A stretch of 64,000 nucleotides of DNA. Source: Curtobacterium flaccumfaciens (GTDB lineage Bacteria > Actinomycetota > Actinomycetes > Actinomycetales > Microbacteriaceae). A program made the translations under genes and the position numbers. Positions within the stretch are counted from its first letter, which is position 1; the number at the start of each line of letters is the position of its first letter. The stretch spans positions 248,001 through 312,000 of the forward strand of contig NZ_SNVW01000001.1 in assembly GCF_004361695.1 (NCBI RefSeq), written 5' to 3'. Below are positions 43,242 to 51,814 of this stretch, piece by piece. The notes beneath the pieces were generated by a model. The model saw only the letters and a list, made by a program, of their open reading frames with translations, was not told where the DNA came from and searched no databases.

Positions 43242-43973
43242 ATGGGGAGCATGCGCACCACCGACACGTTCGACGACCTCCTGGCGATCGGCGAGGCCGC
43301 CGACGTCACCGGCTGGGACTTCTCGTGGCTCGACGGCCGCGCGACCGAGGAACGTCCGCCGTGGGGCTACGCCCGACTGCTCGGCGAACGCCTGGCGCGG
43401 CTCGCCGAGGCCCCGGCGTACCCGACGACCGCCGTCGCGACCGAGTCCTGGCCGCCGAACATCGCGGCTGCCACCGTTCACCTGCACCCGCGTGGCGTGG
43501 TCGTCGTCGCCGATCCGGACGAGCCGCCCCTGCCCTTCGCCGACGCCGCGTTCGACCTCGTGACGAGCCGGCACCCGGCCGCGATCCACTGGGACGAGAT
43601 CGCGCGCGTGCTCCGTCCGGGCGGCAGCTACCTCGCGCAGCACGTGGGACCGGCGAGCGCGTTCGAACTGATCGAGTTCTTCCTCGGTCCGAAGCCCGTC
43701 GAGCGTCGCGGGCGCCACCACGATGACGAGGCTGCCGCCGCACGTGCCGCAGGGCTCGAGATCGTCGACCTCCGCACCGCCCGCACGCGGATCGAGATCC
43801 ACGACGTCGCCGCGGTGGTCTACCTGCTGCGCAAGGTGATCTGGTGGGTGCCGGACTTCAGCGTCGAGCGCTACCGCGATCGGCTGCGCGACCTGCACGA
43901 GCTGATCCAGCGCGACGGGCCGTTCGTGGCGTACTCGGCCCGCCACCTGATCGAGGCGCGCCGACCCGAGTAG
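43242..43973 (+). CDS. Methyltransferase-like protein lacking SAM motif I
   Basis: The protein has 243 residues (ATG 43251 is an alternative start). FDDLLAIGEAADVTGWDFSWLDGR and RATEERPPWGYARLLGERLA open it. LPFADAAFDLVTSRHPA and IARVLRPGGSYLAQHVGP are the later class I methyltransferase motifs. As I remember the family, a Gly-rich motif I (like LDLQTGGGEVL) follows ERLA; here the chain jumps to RLAEAPAYPTTAVATESWPPN, an in-frame loss of roughly 12-18 residues. SAM binding may be impaired. Confidence 0.75.
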   Translation: MGSMRTTDTFDDLLAIGEAADVTGWDFSWLDGRATEERPPWGYARLLGERLARLAEAPAYPTTAVATESWPPNIAAATVHLHPRGVVVVADPDEPPLPFADAAFDLVTSRHPAAIHWDEIARVLRPGGSYLAQHVGPASAFELIEFFLGPKPVERRGRHHDDEAAAARAAGLEIVDLRTARTRIEIHDVAAVVYLLRKVIWWVPDFSVERYRDRLRDLHELIQRDGPFVAYSARHLIEARRPE

Positions 43974-44057
43974 CCGCCCCGCGCCTCCAGGCCGACACCC
44001 GACGGGCCGACAGCCGGCCGAGCCGACACCCGACCGGCCGACGGGCAACCCGCGTCG

Positions 44058-45245
44058 CTACGCGACGTGCCAGACCAGCCCCTCCTGCGCGCTCGACGGG
44101 TAGGCCGCCGCGATCCGCAGCACCGCCTCGCGCAGGGTGTCCGGCGAGCACGCGAGGTTGAGCCGCGCGAAGCCGCGCCCCTGCGACCCGAACCCGAGCC
44201 CGGAGTTCAGCGCCACGTAGGCGTGCTCGCGCAGCGGCACGGCGGGGTCGTCCCCGAGCCCGATGCCCCGGAAGTCCAGCCACGCGAGGTACCCGGCGCG
44301 CGGGCGCGTGTAGACGACACCGGGCAGGTGCTCCGCCAGCAGCTTGGCGAGCAGTCGTTCGTTCGCGACGATCCGGGCGACCACGTCGTCCAGCCAGTCC
44401 GTCGCCACCGTGAACGCCGCGAGGTTCGCGTGCAGCCCGAGGATGCTCGTGCGGCAGGCCACTTCCTCCCACAGGGTGTCGAGCAGGGCTGCCGTGCGGG
44501 GGTCACCCGCGACGATGATCGAGCACTTCACGCCGGCGAGGTTCCAGCCCTTGCTCGCGCTCGTCACGCAGACGCTCCGCGCTCCGGCCGGCTCGGCCAC
44601 CGCTGCGAAGGGCGTGAACGCGACTCCGGGGTGCGTCAGGGGTGCGTGGATCTCGTCGCTGATGACGAGGACGTCGTACTTCGCCGCCAGCTCGGCGATC
44701 GCGACGAGGTCTGCGCGGTCGTGCACGAGTCCGACGGGGTTGTGCGGGTTGCAGAGCAGGAACACGCCGACCCCGTCCGCGAAGGCGCGCTCGAGGCCCT
44801 CGAGGTCGAGCCGGTACTGCCCCCACTGTTCGAGCAGCGGGACCTCCTCGACCTGACATCGGGCCTCTTCGACGAGCTCGAAGAACGGCGGGTACACCGG
44901 CGGCGTGATCGCGACACGGCCGCCCTCGGGGAGCGCGAGCCGGAGCGATTCGACGATGCCCACGCTGACGTCCGTGGCCAGGTACACGCGAGCCGGATCG
45001 ACGTCCCAGTCCCATCGGTCCTTCGCGAACGCGGCGAAGGCCGGCGCGAGCGGTCCGGGGCCGTCGAGGTACCCGAGGTCCGACTGCTGCACCCGTTCGA
45101 TGAGGGCCTGCCGGATCGCCGGGGCGACCTCGTGGTCCATCTCGGCGACGAACAGGGGCAGCACGTCCGGCGCGTAGCGCGTCCACTTGATGCTCGTCCG
45201 GACCCCGCGGAGCGTGCCGACCGGGTCCTGCTCGTCGCTCGCCAT
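44058..45245 (-). CDS. MalY/PatB-family PLP aminotransferase (cystathionine beta-lyase-like)
   Basis: The protein has 395 residues from ATG 45245; ATG 45257 is possible. The start is typical of the family (IKWTRYAPDVLPLFVAEMD), then LLCNPHNPVG, ISDEIHAPL, and the PLP lysine in TSASKGWNLAGVKCSII. MalY/PatB enzymes cleave cystathionine or Cys-S conjugates. Substrate not determinable. Its 5' side borders the left repeat of the 45.3-48.2 kb module. Confidence 0.9.
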   Translation of the reverse strand: MASDEQDPVGTLRGVRTSIKWTRYAPDVLPLFVAEMDHEVAPAIRQALIERVQQSDLGYLDGPGPLAPAFAAFAKDRWDWDVDPARVYLATDVSVGIVESLRLALPEGGRVAITPPVYPPFFELVEEARCQVEEVPLLEQWGQYRLDLEGLERAFADGVGVFLLCNPHNPVGLVHDRADLVAIAELAAKYDVLVISDEIHAPLTHPGVAFTPFAAVAEPAGARSVCVTSASKGWNLAGVKCSIIVAGDPRTAALLDTLWEEVACRTSILGLHANLAAFTVATDWLDDVVARIVANERLLAKLLAEHLPGVVYTRPRAGYLAWLDFRGIGLGDDPAVPLREHAYVALNSGLGFGSQGRGFARLNLACSPDTLREAVLRIAAAYPSSAQEGLVWHVA

Positions 45246-45323
45246 GCGTCCCAGCATGCATCGGACTGGAGGCGCGGCGCGAGTCCGGACGTCATCCCGC
45301 GTCGTCTGCGGGTCCGGCTGCGG

Positions 45324-45347
45324 CCGGGGGCCGCCCCGTCGGCCTAC
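45324..45347 (+). repeat. Left 24-bp direct repeat bounding the DUF4041 module
   Basis: It is identical over 24 bp to 48189-48212 (core CCGGGGGCCGCCCCGTCGG, ending CCTAC), in direct orientation 2.87 kb apart. It is probably the duplicated promoter-proximal target of an insertion between the aminotransferase and PEP mutase genes. Confidence 0.85.
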
Positions 45348-45403
45348 CTGCGCTGGACGACGGATGGTCGACTGATCGCGACCCACTCGATGACTTCTGC
45401 TCG

Positions 45404-46792
45404 CTACGTGAGCGCAGTTTCACTGCGTCGCGGCCAGGAGCCGACCGACTGCAGGTACTCAAGGGCCTCAGCGTCCTCGCGGAATTCCAGGAGCGCACCG
45501 ACCTTTTGCATCAGGACGTCCCGGACCTCAGCAGGCGTCGCGAAGAAGAACTCCTTTCGCGAGTTCGCTTGGTTCAAAGCACGCGACGCAAAGTGCCGGT
45601 GGAGTTCGGTCTCGAGAGTGACGGCGTCTTCGGAGAAGTAGATCGTGTGGACGTCGAAGCGGAACGGCACCGACGCGCCACTCAGCTCACTCACCCGCTC
45701 CAGCGGCTCGAGGCGACGGGTCAATCCGATCTTCACCACGTCGGGGCCGAAGGCCCCTCGGTTGGAGATGACGTAAACGTAACCGGCCCTGATGTTCGCA
45801 GTACGGAAGTCGTTCTGCGTTATTGCCTCATCGATTGCGAGGAGGCGTCGCTCCAGATCAGGGTCGATTTGACCGTTCAGACGGAGCTGCGCGATCGTCT
45901 GTTCGATGAGAGCGCGCTCTTTGTCGAGCCGCTCACGTTCAGCGTCGAGTTCCTGCTGCACACGGCGCTCTTCTCGCAGCCGGGCACGTTCCTCGCGCTC
46001 TCGCTCGCGCTCGTCCTGCTTCCTCATCAACCAGTCGGAGGTGAGCTCCACCTCCTCTTCCCGGAGCGCGTGAAAAGCCGGGCTGATCCGCATCTCCATC
46101 ATCGAACCGAGTTTGGCGATCGCGTCGCGGGACTTCTCGAGTCGTCTCTTGGCCGTTTCAACGTTGCCAGCGCGAAGCGAGCGGACGGAGCTGTCGGCTT
46201 CGGCGTTGTAGGCGCGCAGCATCAGCTTTGAAAGGTCGTCCGACATCTTGCGTCCCTTCGCGAGCGAATTGTCAAACGTGAACATGTTTGACCGTTCGAT
46301 CGCTCGACCGGAGCGGACGAGATCGGCGATCCGACCTTCGATGTCCTTCAAGCGTTCTTTGTAGGCGGCAGCATCTTCAAGCGGATGATGGTAGCGGTAG
46401 ATACCGACCGCCTGCAGCACACGATCGTCGTCGAGTGGGACATCTTGATCGACATCATTCGAGCCGAGCGCCTCGCGGAGATCACGTATCGTGAGTTCGA
46501 GCGCCCTGATAGTCGCATCACGCTCGTCGATCTCGGACGACTCGGCGAGAGCTACTCGACGCTCGCCGGGGGCGTTGGAGCGAAGAGGCCCTCGATCAGT
46601 CCCGACGCTGCTCGCGTCGACGGACGCCGGCGGCCCGTTCAACGGCTCTCCTTCTGGACCGTCGAGCCAGAGCTGCCATCCATCGGGCAGAGGCGGCCAG
46701 TCAGCAGGAGGCGTCCACGAGGAGGGTGGTGTCCAGCCCGCCGGTACGGGCGGCCAGCCGGGAGGAGGGTTGAAGCGACGTTCGGCGCTCAT
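45404..46792 (-). CDS. DUF4041 coiled-coil protein with C-terminal GIY-YIG (T5orf172) nuclease domain
   Basis: The protein has 462 residues. The N-terminus is proline/tryptophan-rich with PPxGWPPxP-like repeats. Residues about 125-330 match DUF4041 (VLQAVGIYRYHHPLED; long charged coil EREREERARLREERRVQQ). Residues about 345-435 are a T5orf172/GIY-YIG domain (AGYVYVISNRG, DVVKIGLTRR, LETELHRHFASRALN). It starts at an ATG overlapping the upstream partner's stop by 4 bp (ATGA). This protein type is known from phages and bacterial defence regions; its role is unproven. Third-position GC is visibly lower than in neighbours, suggesting transfer. Confidence 0.85.
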   Translation of the reverse strand: MSAERRFNPPPGWPPVPAGWTPPSSWTPPADWPPLPDGWQLWLDGPEGEPLNGPPASVDASSVGTDRGPLRSNAPGERRVALAESSEIDERDATIRALELTIRDLREALGSNDVDQDVPLDDDRVLQAVGIYRYHHPLEDAAAYKERLKDIEGRIADLVRSGRAIERSNMFTFDNSLAKGRKMSDDLSKLMLRAYNAEADSSVRSLRAGNVETAKRRLEKSRDAIAKLGSMMEMRISPAFHALREEEVELTSDWLMRKQDEREREREERARLREERRVQQELDAERERLDKERALIEQTIAQLRLNGQIDPDLERRLLAIDEAITQNDFRTANIRAGYVYVISNRGAFGPDVVKIGLTRRLEPLERVSELSGASVPFRFDVHTIYFSEDAVTLETELHRHFASRALNQANSRKEFFFATPAEVRDVLMQKVGALLEFREDAEALEYLQSVGSWPRRSETALT

Positions 46793-48055
46793 GAGCGCCG
46801 CACTCCGCTCGGGTCAACGACGGTCAGCGCAGCGGGATTCTTCGATGTGGCAGCGCCGAGGAGGTCGAGAGTTGCGGCTGGCACGACGGCCCCGAGATCG
46901 AACTGGGTGAACTGGTCTCGCGAAGCGCTGACAGCGACAAGCGGGAAGAAGCGATCCAGACCTGTTGCTGGGTCCTTCGTTGCTGGCCCGACTTGCAGGC
47001 CCACGGTCTGAATGATCCCGCGACGATCCGCTTCGAACACCTCGTGGAGAGTGCGCAACGCGACCTGAGCCAGGGCGTCGCCATATCGCTCGTTGATGTC
47101 CTTCTTGGTTGCAGGGCTCCCGACGATGTCGTCGGTCGCCTTCACCCAGCGATAGCTCTTGACACCGGGCACCGCGTCGGGTGCAGGGACGATGGCTCGG
47201 AGCAACACCTCCGAAGTGCTCGCGTCGAACTCAGCCTGATGGGTCACTTCGAAGGTGTCCGGGTACACCGAGTTGGCGAGCACGATGTCGACGTACTCCT
47301 CGACAGCTTCGGTCACGCCGTAGCCCAGACCTGCGATGAGCGCGTCGATTTCGCCGTTGTGCTCGGCGACCTCGGCTTCACGGAGTCTGCACTCCGCGTC
47401 GTAGCGCTCACGTTCCGCTCGGAGGAGTTCCACCCGACGCTGCTCGACGGCGTCATGCTGCCGGTTGGCTTCCGCCTGCCGCTCCGGGAGCGAGGAGCGA
47501 AGAGCCTCCCACTCTGCCGAAGCGGCTGGAACCCTGCCCACCACTCCTGTTTCACCTGTTCGTGCTTCTTCTTCTTGCCGAACACTCCCTTCGGAACCGG
47601 AGGCTCCTGCCAAATCGGCTGCGGAGGGAGAACCAGAGGAAGCGGGCGAGGCCTCGGCACTTCGAGATCGGGGTGCGGGAACGGGGGTGAGCCACCGTGC
47701 GCTTGAGCTCCTCGAGGTCGACATGATCGTCAACGTCGAGCGTGGCGGCGAGCAGTCCCGCAATGTCGTCATTGACTTCCTGGATGCGAGCGTTCATCTC
47801 CTCAGCCTCGGCCTTGCGGGCCTCCCCGTAGGCCACCTGTGCTTCTCGCTCCAGCCGCTTCCGTTCCGCGTCCGTGGCACGAGCCGCAGCAGCATTCGCG
47901 CGTTCTGCTTGCGCCCGTGCTCGCTCAACGGCAGCGACTGCAGCCGCCTGCTGGCGCACGGCCGCCACCTGCTGTCGTTGAACACGAGCGGCGTGGGCTT
48001 GCGCTACTCGCTGCTGATGTTGGATCTCCGCGAAGAATCCGCGCTTTCGTGCCAC
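46789..48055 (-). pseudogene. Coiled-coil partner gene of the DUF4041 protein, disrupted by two frameshifts
   Basis: The coding signal runs through three frames. Frame 1 starts at GTG 48055 (GAGAGG upstream) with VARKRGFFAEIQHQQRVAQ and a long Ala/Arg/Glu coil to DLEELKRTVAHP. Frame 2 continues from a C5 run (47683-47687) with PHPDLEVPRPRPLPLVL, PPVPKGVFGKKKKHEQ. Frame 3, entered somewhere in about 47525-47570, has AEWEALRSSLPERQAEANRQ and the globular part (YGVTEAVEEYVDIVLANSVYP, LRTLHEVFEADRRGIIQT, VPAATLDLLGAATSKNP) to the stop. Both shifts look like one-base losses. They could be real decay, sequencing errors or, less likely, programmed frameshifts. The intact product would have about 420 residues. 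Confidence 0.75.
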
Positions 48056-48188
48056 TTCTGGACCTCTCCCTGCCGTCGACAGAAGGAGCCTATCCAAGAG
48101 TGAAACTTCAACCGCCTCATGACGCGAGCGATCGTCGAAGTCCGCGCTACCCGGCCCAGAGCGGCCGATGAACGAAATGTCCGCTGGA

Positions 48189-48212
48189 CCGGGGGCCGCC
48201 CCGTCGGCCTAC
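48189..48212 (+). repeat. Right 24-bp direct repeat bounding the DUF4041 module
   Basis: This is an identical copy of 45324-45347. It ends 10 bp before the PEP mutase-like start codon and includes part of its probable promoter (the repeat's final TAC begins TACTGT at 48210). It is therefore probably the ancestral site. Confidence 0.85.
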
Positions 48213-48222
48213 TGTCGGCTGC

Positions 48223-48999
48223 ATGAGCACGAGCACCGCCGACAAGGCCGTCACCCTCAAGCACCTGCACGAAGCCCCGGAGATCCTCCGGGTCGTCAAC
48301 GTCTGGGACGCGATCAGCGCCAAGGTCGTCAGCGACCTGCCCGAGACGAAGGCGATCGCGACCGCCGGACACTCGATCGCCGCCTCGTACGGCTACGAGG
48401 ACGGCGGCATGCCCCTCGACCTGGCCCTCGCCGGCGCGGCCACCGTCGCCGCCGCCACCGACCTGCCCGTCACCGCCGACCTGGACGATGGCTACAAGGA
48501 CCCCGCCGAGACGATCCGTCGCGCGATCGGCGCCGGGATCGTCGGCGCGAACGTCGAGGACCGCCTCCGCCCCTTCGACGAGGCGGTCGCCCGCGTCGCA
48601 GCCATCACCGCTGCCGCGCAGGCCGAGGGCATCGACTTCCAGCTGAACGCCCGCACCGACGCGATCGCCCGTGGTGGCGACCGTCCGATCGACGAGAGCA
48701 TCGCCGACGCGATCGCCCGCGGCAAGGCCTTCCTCGACAACGGCGCCGCCCTGGTGTTCGTGCCGGGCGCGATCGAGCGCTCCGTGGTGGAACGGCTCGT
48801 CGAGGGCCTCGGCCGCGGCAAGCTGTCCGTCATCGGGCTGCCGGGAGCGCTCCCCGCCGCCGAGTACGAGGCACTCGGAGTCGCCCGCATCTCCTACGGG
48901 CCGCTGACGCAGCGCGTCGCGCTGCGCGCGCTCCGCGACCTGGCGACCGACCTGTACGGCGGTGGCGTCGTGCCGGAGGACACCCCGACCCTGAACTGA
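48223..48999 (+). CDS. Isocitrate lyase/PEP mutase family enzyme
   Basis: The protein has 258 residues. It has VVNVWDAISAKVV, TAGHSIAASYGYEDG, VTADLDDGY (metal-binding Asp), GANVEDR and FQLNARTDA. It belongs to the ICL/PEPM TIM-barrel group (oxaloacetate decarboxylase, methylisocitrate lyase-like). The lack of the KKCGH-type lyase motif argues against true isocitrate lyase; the substrate is undetermined. A TACTGT box 7 nt before the ATG suggests a leaderless mRNA. Confidence 0.85.
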   Translation: MSTSTADKAVTLKHLHEAPEILRVVNVWDAISAKVVSDLPETKAIATAGHSIAASYGYEDGGMPLDLALAGAATVAAATDLPVTADLDDGYKDPAETIRRAIGAGIVGANVEDRLRPFDEAVARVAAITAAAQAEGIDFQLNARTDAIARGGDRPIDESIADAIARGKAFLDNGAALVFVPGAIERSVVERLVEGLGRGKLSVIGLPGALPAAEYEALGVARISYGPLTQRVALRALRDLATDLYGGGVVPEDTPTLN

Positions 49000-49008
49000 A
49001 CCGCCCTG

Positions 49009-49050
49009 GGCCTGGAGGCGCGGTGCCAGCTGGCACCGCGCCTCCAGGCC
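49009..49050. repeat. Dispersed gene-end palindrome, copy 4 (perfect, no loop)
   Basis: It is a perfect 42-bp palindrome with 21-bp arms centred at CCAG|CTGG, 10 bp after the PEP mutase stop. The downstream HD gene is co-directional, so here it would isolate the two transcripts. Confidence 0.92.
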
Positions 49051-49082
49051 GTCCGGCGGTTGCTGGCCGCTACTGTCGTGCC

Positions 49083-49694
49083 ATGAGCCTGGACGTCGAT
49101 TCGCTGCTGACCCCGCCCTCTCCCGTCGCGGCGCGTGCGCTCGACGTGGTGCGCGGTTGGTCGTCGCCGGCGCTCGTGAACCACTGCCTGCGCTCGTGGG
49201 CGTGGGCGTCCCTGCTCGCCCCGAGCATCGGGCTCGACCCGGACCGTGAGCTGCTGTTCGTCGCGACGATGCTGCACGACCTCGGCGTGACGCCGTCCTT
49301 CGACGCCCACGCGGTGCCGTTCGAGGACGCCGGCGGCGCCGTCGGCTCCGTGTTCGCGCTCGGCGCTGGCTGGGACGCCGGACGTGCCCGTCGCGTCGGT
49401 GAGATCGTCGAGCGACACATGTGGACGTCCGTCGACCCTGCGCTGGACGCTGAGGGGCACCTGCTCGAGGTCGCGACCTCGCTCGACGTCTCCGGGGCGG
49501 GGTTCGACCGGTGGGACGCGGCTGCCCTGCGAACCGTCACCGCGGCGGTCCCCCGACTCGACTTCTCGGCGACCTTCGACGGCCTGATCCACGAGCAGGC
49601 CGAACGGAAGCCGTCGTCGTCCGCTGCTCGTCTGGACGGCTCGGGGAACGTCGCTGCCGGTGGCGCGCGGTGGGACGAGTTCCTCGGGTCCTGA
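49083..49694 (+). CDS. HD-domain phosphohydrolase-like protein
   Basis: The protein has 203 residues. VNHCLRSWAWASLLA gives the first His, FVATMLHDLGVTP the HD pair, and VGEIVERHMW a later metal His. It resembles cyanamide hydratase-like/HD hydrolases of small metabolites. Substrate unknown. ATG 49083 is 33 bp beyond the palindrome. Confidence 0.85.
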   Translation: MSLDVDSLLTPPSPVAARALDVVRGWSSPALVNHCLRSWAWASLLAPSIGLDPDRELLFVATMLHDLGVTPSFDAHAVPFEDAGGAVGSVFALGAGWDAGRARRVGEIVERHMWTSVDPALDAEGHLLEVATSLDVSGAGFDRWDAAALRTVTAAVPRLDFSATFDGLIHEQAERKPSSSAARLDGSGNVAAGGARWDEFLGS

Positions 49695-49724
49695 ACCCGC
49701 GCCTCCCGTCCGCACGTGGCGACG

Positions 49725-51425
49725 TCAGCGGCAGCGCGGCAGCGTCGCCATGCCAGCGCTGAGCGACGACGGACCGCCGATCCGCACCACGTGGTGCACG
49801 CCGAGTGAACCGATCGTCTGCGCGACCGACGGCTGGAGGCACGTCGGCGACGACTGGAGGACGGCGGCACCCTCGCTGCCGGCGAGCGCGGCCGCGGCGA
49901 GCCCGTCCGGCAGGCTCTTCGCGGAGACGAGGTACGCCGTGTCGGCCGTCCCCGTCAGCTTCGTCGCCGCGCCCGCGGACACCGCTCCCGGCTCCGGTCC
50001 GAGCACCGTGTCGATCGTGCTGACCCCGGCGGTGTCGAGGTCGGCCAGGTAGTCGGGCGACGTCCCCTTCTGCGAGCCGACGAGCGTGGCGTGGTCGACG
50101 TGGTGCGCCCGGAGGAACGTGCGTGTCGCGGCGTCCGGGTGCGTGCCGGGGCGGAGCAGGACGACGGGCTGCGCGTCGGTGCCGGCTGCGGGCACGGCGG
50201 CGAGCAGGTCGGTGGTCCCGGTGCCGACCACGAAGGTCGCGACGGCCTGGGTCCCCGGGAAGAAGGCGTCGTTCACCCGCCGGTTCACCTCGTACCGGTC
50301 GCGCCCCTCGATCCTGGAGACCGCTGCGCGCGGCACGGCCGAGTGCACCTGCCGCAGGACGTTCGCGGAGACCGAAGCGGTCCCGCCCACCAGGACGACC
50401 TTCGCCGGGGCGAGCGCGACGAGTTCGGCCCGAGTCGCCGACGGCAGTGCGGCGGCCGGCGTCAGGAGCATCGGGAAGTGGTGCCGTGCCGCGGCCGGGA
50501 CGACCGACAGCCCGTCCGTCGGGTACTGCCCGGAGACCACGAACACGGTGCCGTGCTGCGCGTACACGCCGTCGGCGACCCCACGCTGCACGATCCCCAC
50601 GCTCGTGGACCAGAGGTCCTTGCCGGCGATGAGCGTCGACGCATCGGCAGGCGCCGAGGTCGTGGAGCCGACGGTGACGTCCATCCGGTCGAGGTGCTGG
50701 CCGGCCGCGACCGTGAACGACTTCGCGGTGGCGAGGCTCGTCCCGCCCCACCAGCCCGCGACGGTGCCGGTCGTGTCGGAGTCCTCCGGGACGAGCTGCA
50801 GCCGGTACGTTCCGGCAGCGACCCGTCCGACGGTGAACGGCGACACCGTCTGCGTCTGCGGCAGGGCGGGCGCGTGCGACCCGGGGTCGTACGAGGCGTC
50901 GCGCATGACGTGCCAGTGCCCGCGGTACTGCGCCCACAACCGTGCACGGACCGACCCGCGCGTGGCGTTCGCATCGGCCGCGACGACGTCGCCGGAGACC
51001 GTCGCCTCCGCAGCGATCTGCACGTCGATGCCCGCGACGGTCCGTCCGGCGACCGTCACCTGGCGAGCCGACTCGAACGAGGACGCCCCGCCGGAGTACG
51101 AGGTCGCATCGCCGGCCTCGAACGTGTCGGCCTGCACGGCGTAGGCGCCGTTCGGCACGGACCGCAGCGTGTACCGACCAGCACGGTCCGTCCGGACGTC
51201 CTCGCCCGTCGTGCTGCACGCCAGGGAGCAGAAGTGCGTGGCCCGGCCCGAGCGGACGAGCGTCACGTGTGCGCCGGCGACCGGTCGGCCGGACGACGTC
51301 ACCACGCCGGACACCGTGCCGGTGCTCGGGACGGCGACCGCTGGTTCGACCGCGGTCACCGTGACGAGCGCGGCAGCGACCGCGGCGATGAGCGCAACGG
51401 TGGGGGTGAGGCGTCTGATCGCCAT
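49725..51425 (-). CDS. Secreted protein with carboxypeptidase-like regulatory and cell-wall-binding repeat 2 domains
   Basis: The protein has 566 residues. A signal peptide (RLTPTVALIAAVAAALVTVTAVEPAVA) is followed by a beta-sandwich (TVSGVVTSSGRPVAGAHVTL, GRYTLRSVPNGAYAVQ) of the CarboxypepD_reg type, then a second similar region. CWB2 repeats follow (VVLVGGTASVSANVLRQV, SRIEGRDRYEVNRRVNDAFF, and the final VVRIGGPSSLSAGM). It should attach to envelope polymers. A Cys pair (FCSLACS) in the first domain may form a disulfide. ATG 51425 gives the shortest complete signal peptide. Confidence 0.85.
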   Translation of the reverse strand: MAIRRLTPTVALIAAVAAALVTVTAVEPAVAVPSTGTVSGVVTSSGRPVAGAHVTLVRSGRATHFCSLACSTTGEDVRTDRAGRYTLRSVPNGAYAVQADTFEAGDATSYSGGASSFESARQVTVAGRTVAGIDVQIAAEATVSGDVVAADANATRGSVRARLWAQYRGHWHVMRDASYDPGSHAPALPQTQTVSPFTVGRVAAGTYRLQLVPEDSDTTGTVAGWWGGTSLATAKSFTVAAGQHLDRMDVTVGSTTSAPADASTLIAGKDLWSTSVGIVQRGVADGVYAQHGTVFVVSGQYPTDGLSVVPAAARHHFPMLLTPAAALPSATRAELVALAPAKVVLVGGTASVSANVLRQVHSAVPRAAVSRIEGRDRYEVNRRVNDAFFPGTQAVATFVVGTGTTDLLAAVPAAGTDAQPVVLLRPGTHPDAATRTFLRAHHVDHATLVGSQKGTSPDYLADLDTAGVSTIDTVLGPEPGAVSAGAATKLTGTADTAYLVSAKSLPDGLAAAALAGSEGAAVLQSSPTCLQPSVAQTIGSLGVHHVVRIGGPSSLSAGMATLPRCR

Positions 51426-51557
51426 GACGGTCCTGTCAGGGGCGGCCACGATCACCGCGCCGGGCGGCCGTCCCCCTGGCCCGTTGCGCGCATCGACTGT
51501 ACCGAGCACGGCACGGCGACCGGATTCCCCCGTTCGCGGGTGATCCGACATCCGGCC

Positions 51558-51586
51558 TGGACACAGCGCGGTCGACGCCGTATAGT
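51558..51586 (+). promoter_or_regulatory. Strong promoter with a long 5' leader
   Basis: TGGACA (51558-51563) and TATAGT (51581-51586) are separated by 17 bp, the best sigma-70-type match seen in the window. The next gene starts at 51815, leaving about 220 nt of leader. The leader contains a possible seven-codon ORF from GTG 51596 (reading VHCSEPI) but no other ORF. It occupies most of the 389-bp gap after the cell-wall-binding gene. Confidence 0.6.
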
Positions 51587-51814
51587 GGTCGTTTGGTGCA
51601 TTGCAGCGAACCCATCTGACTCGCGCACACCGACCCGTCTCGAAGCCGACTCACCCGAGTCGCATTCCCGCGAGACCCCCGCTCGATCCGAACGGACGAG
51701 CTGCACGTTGAAACTCGACGTGCGCGCCCCGCACTCGATGCGTCGCGCCGGACTCAGACGTCCGCCGACACCGAGTCGCCCTGGCGCCGAACGACCAGGA
51801 AGTACCGCAACACC

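Noticed and set aside
45324-48212. Insertion sequence or transposon bounded by the 24-bp repeats
   Set aside because: There is no transposase or integrase frame and no terminal inverted repeats inside the direct repeats. A cassette moved by recombination is a better description.
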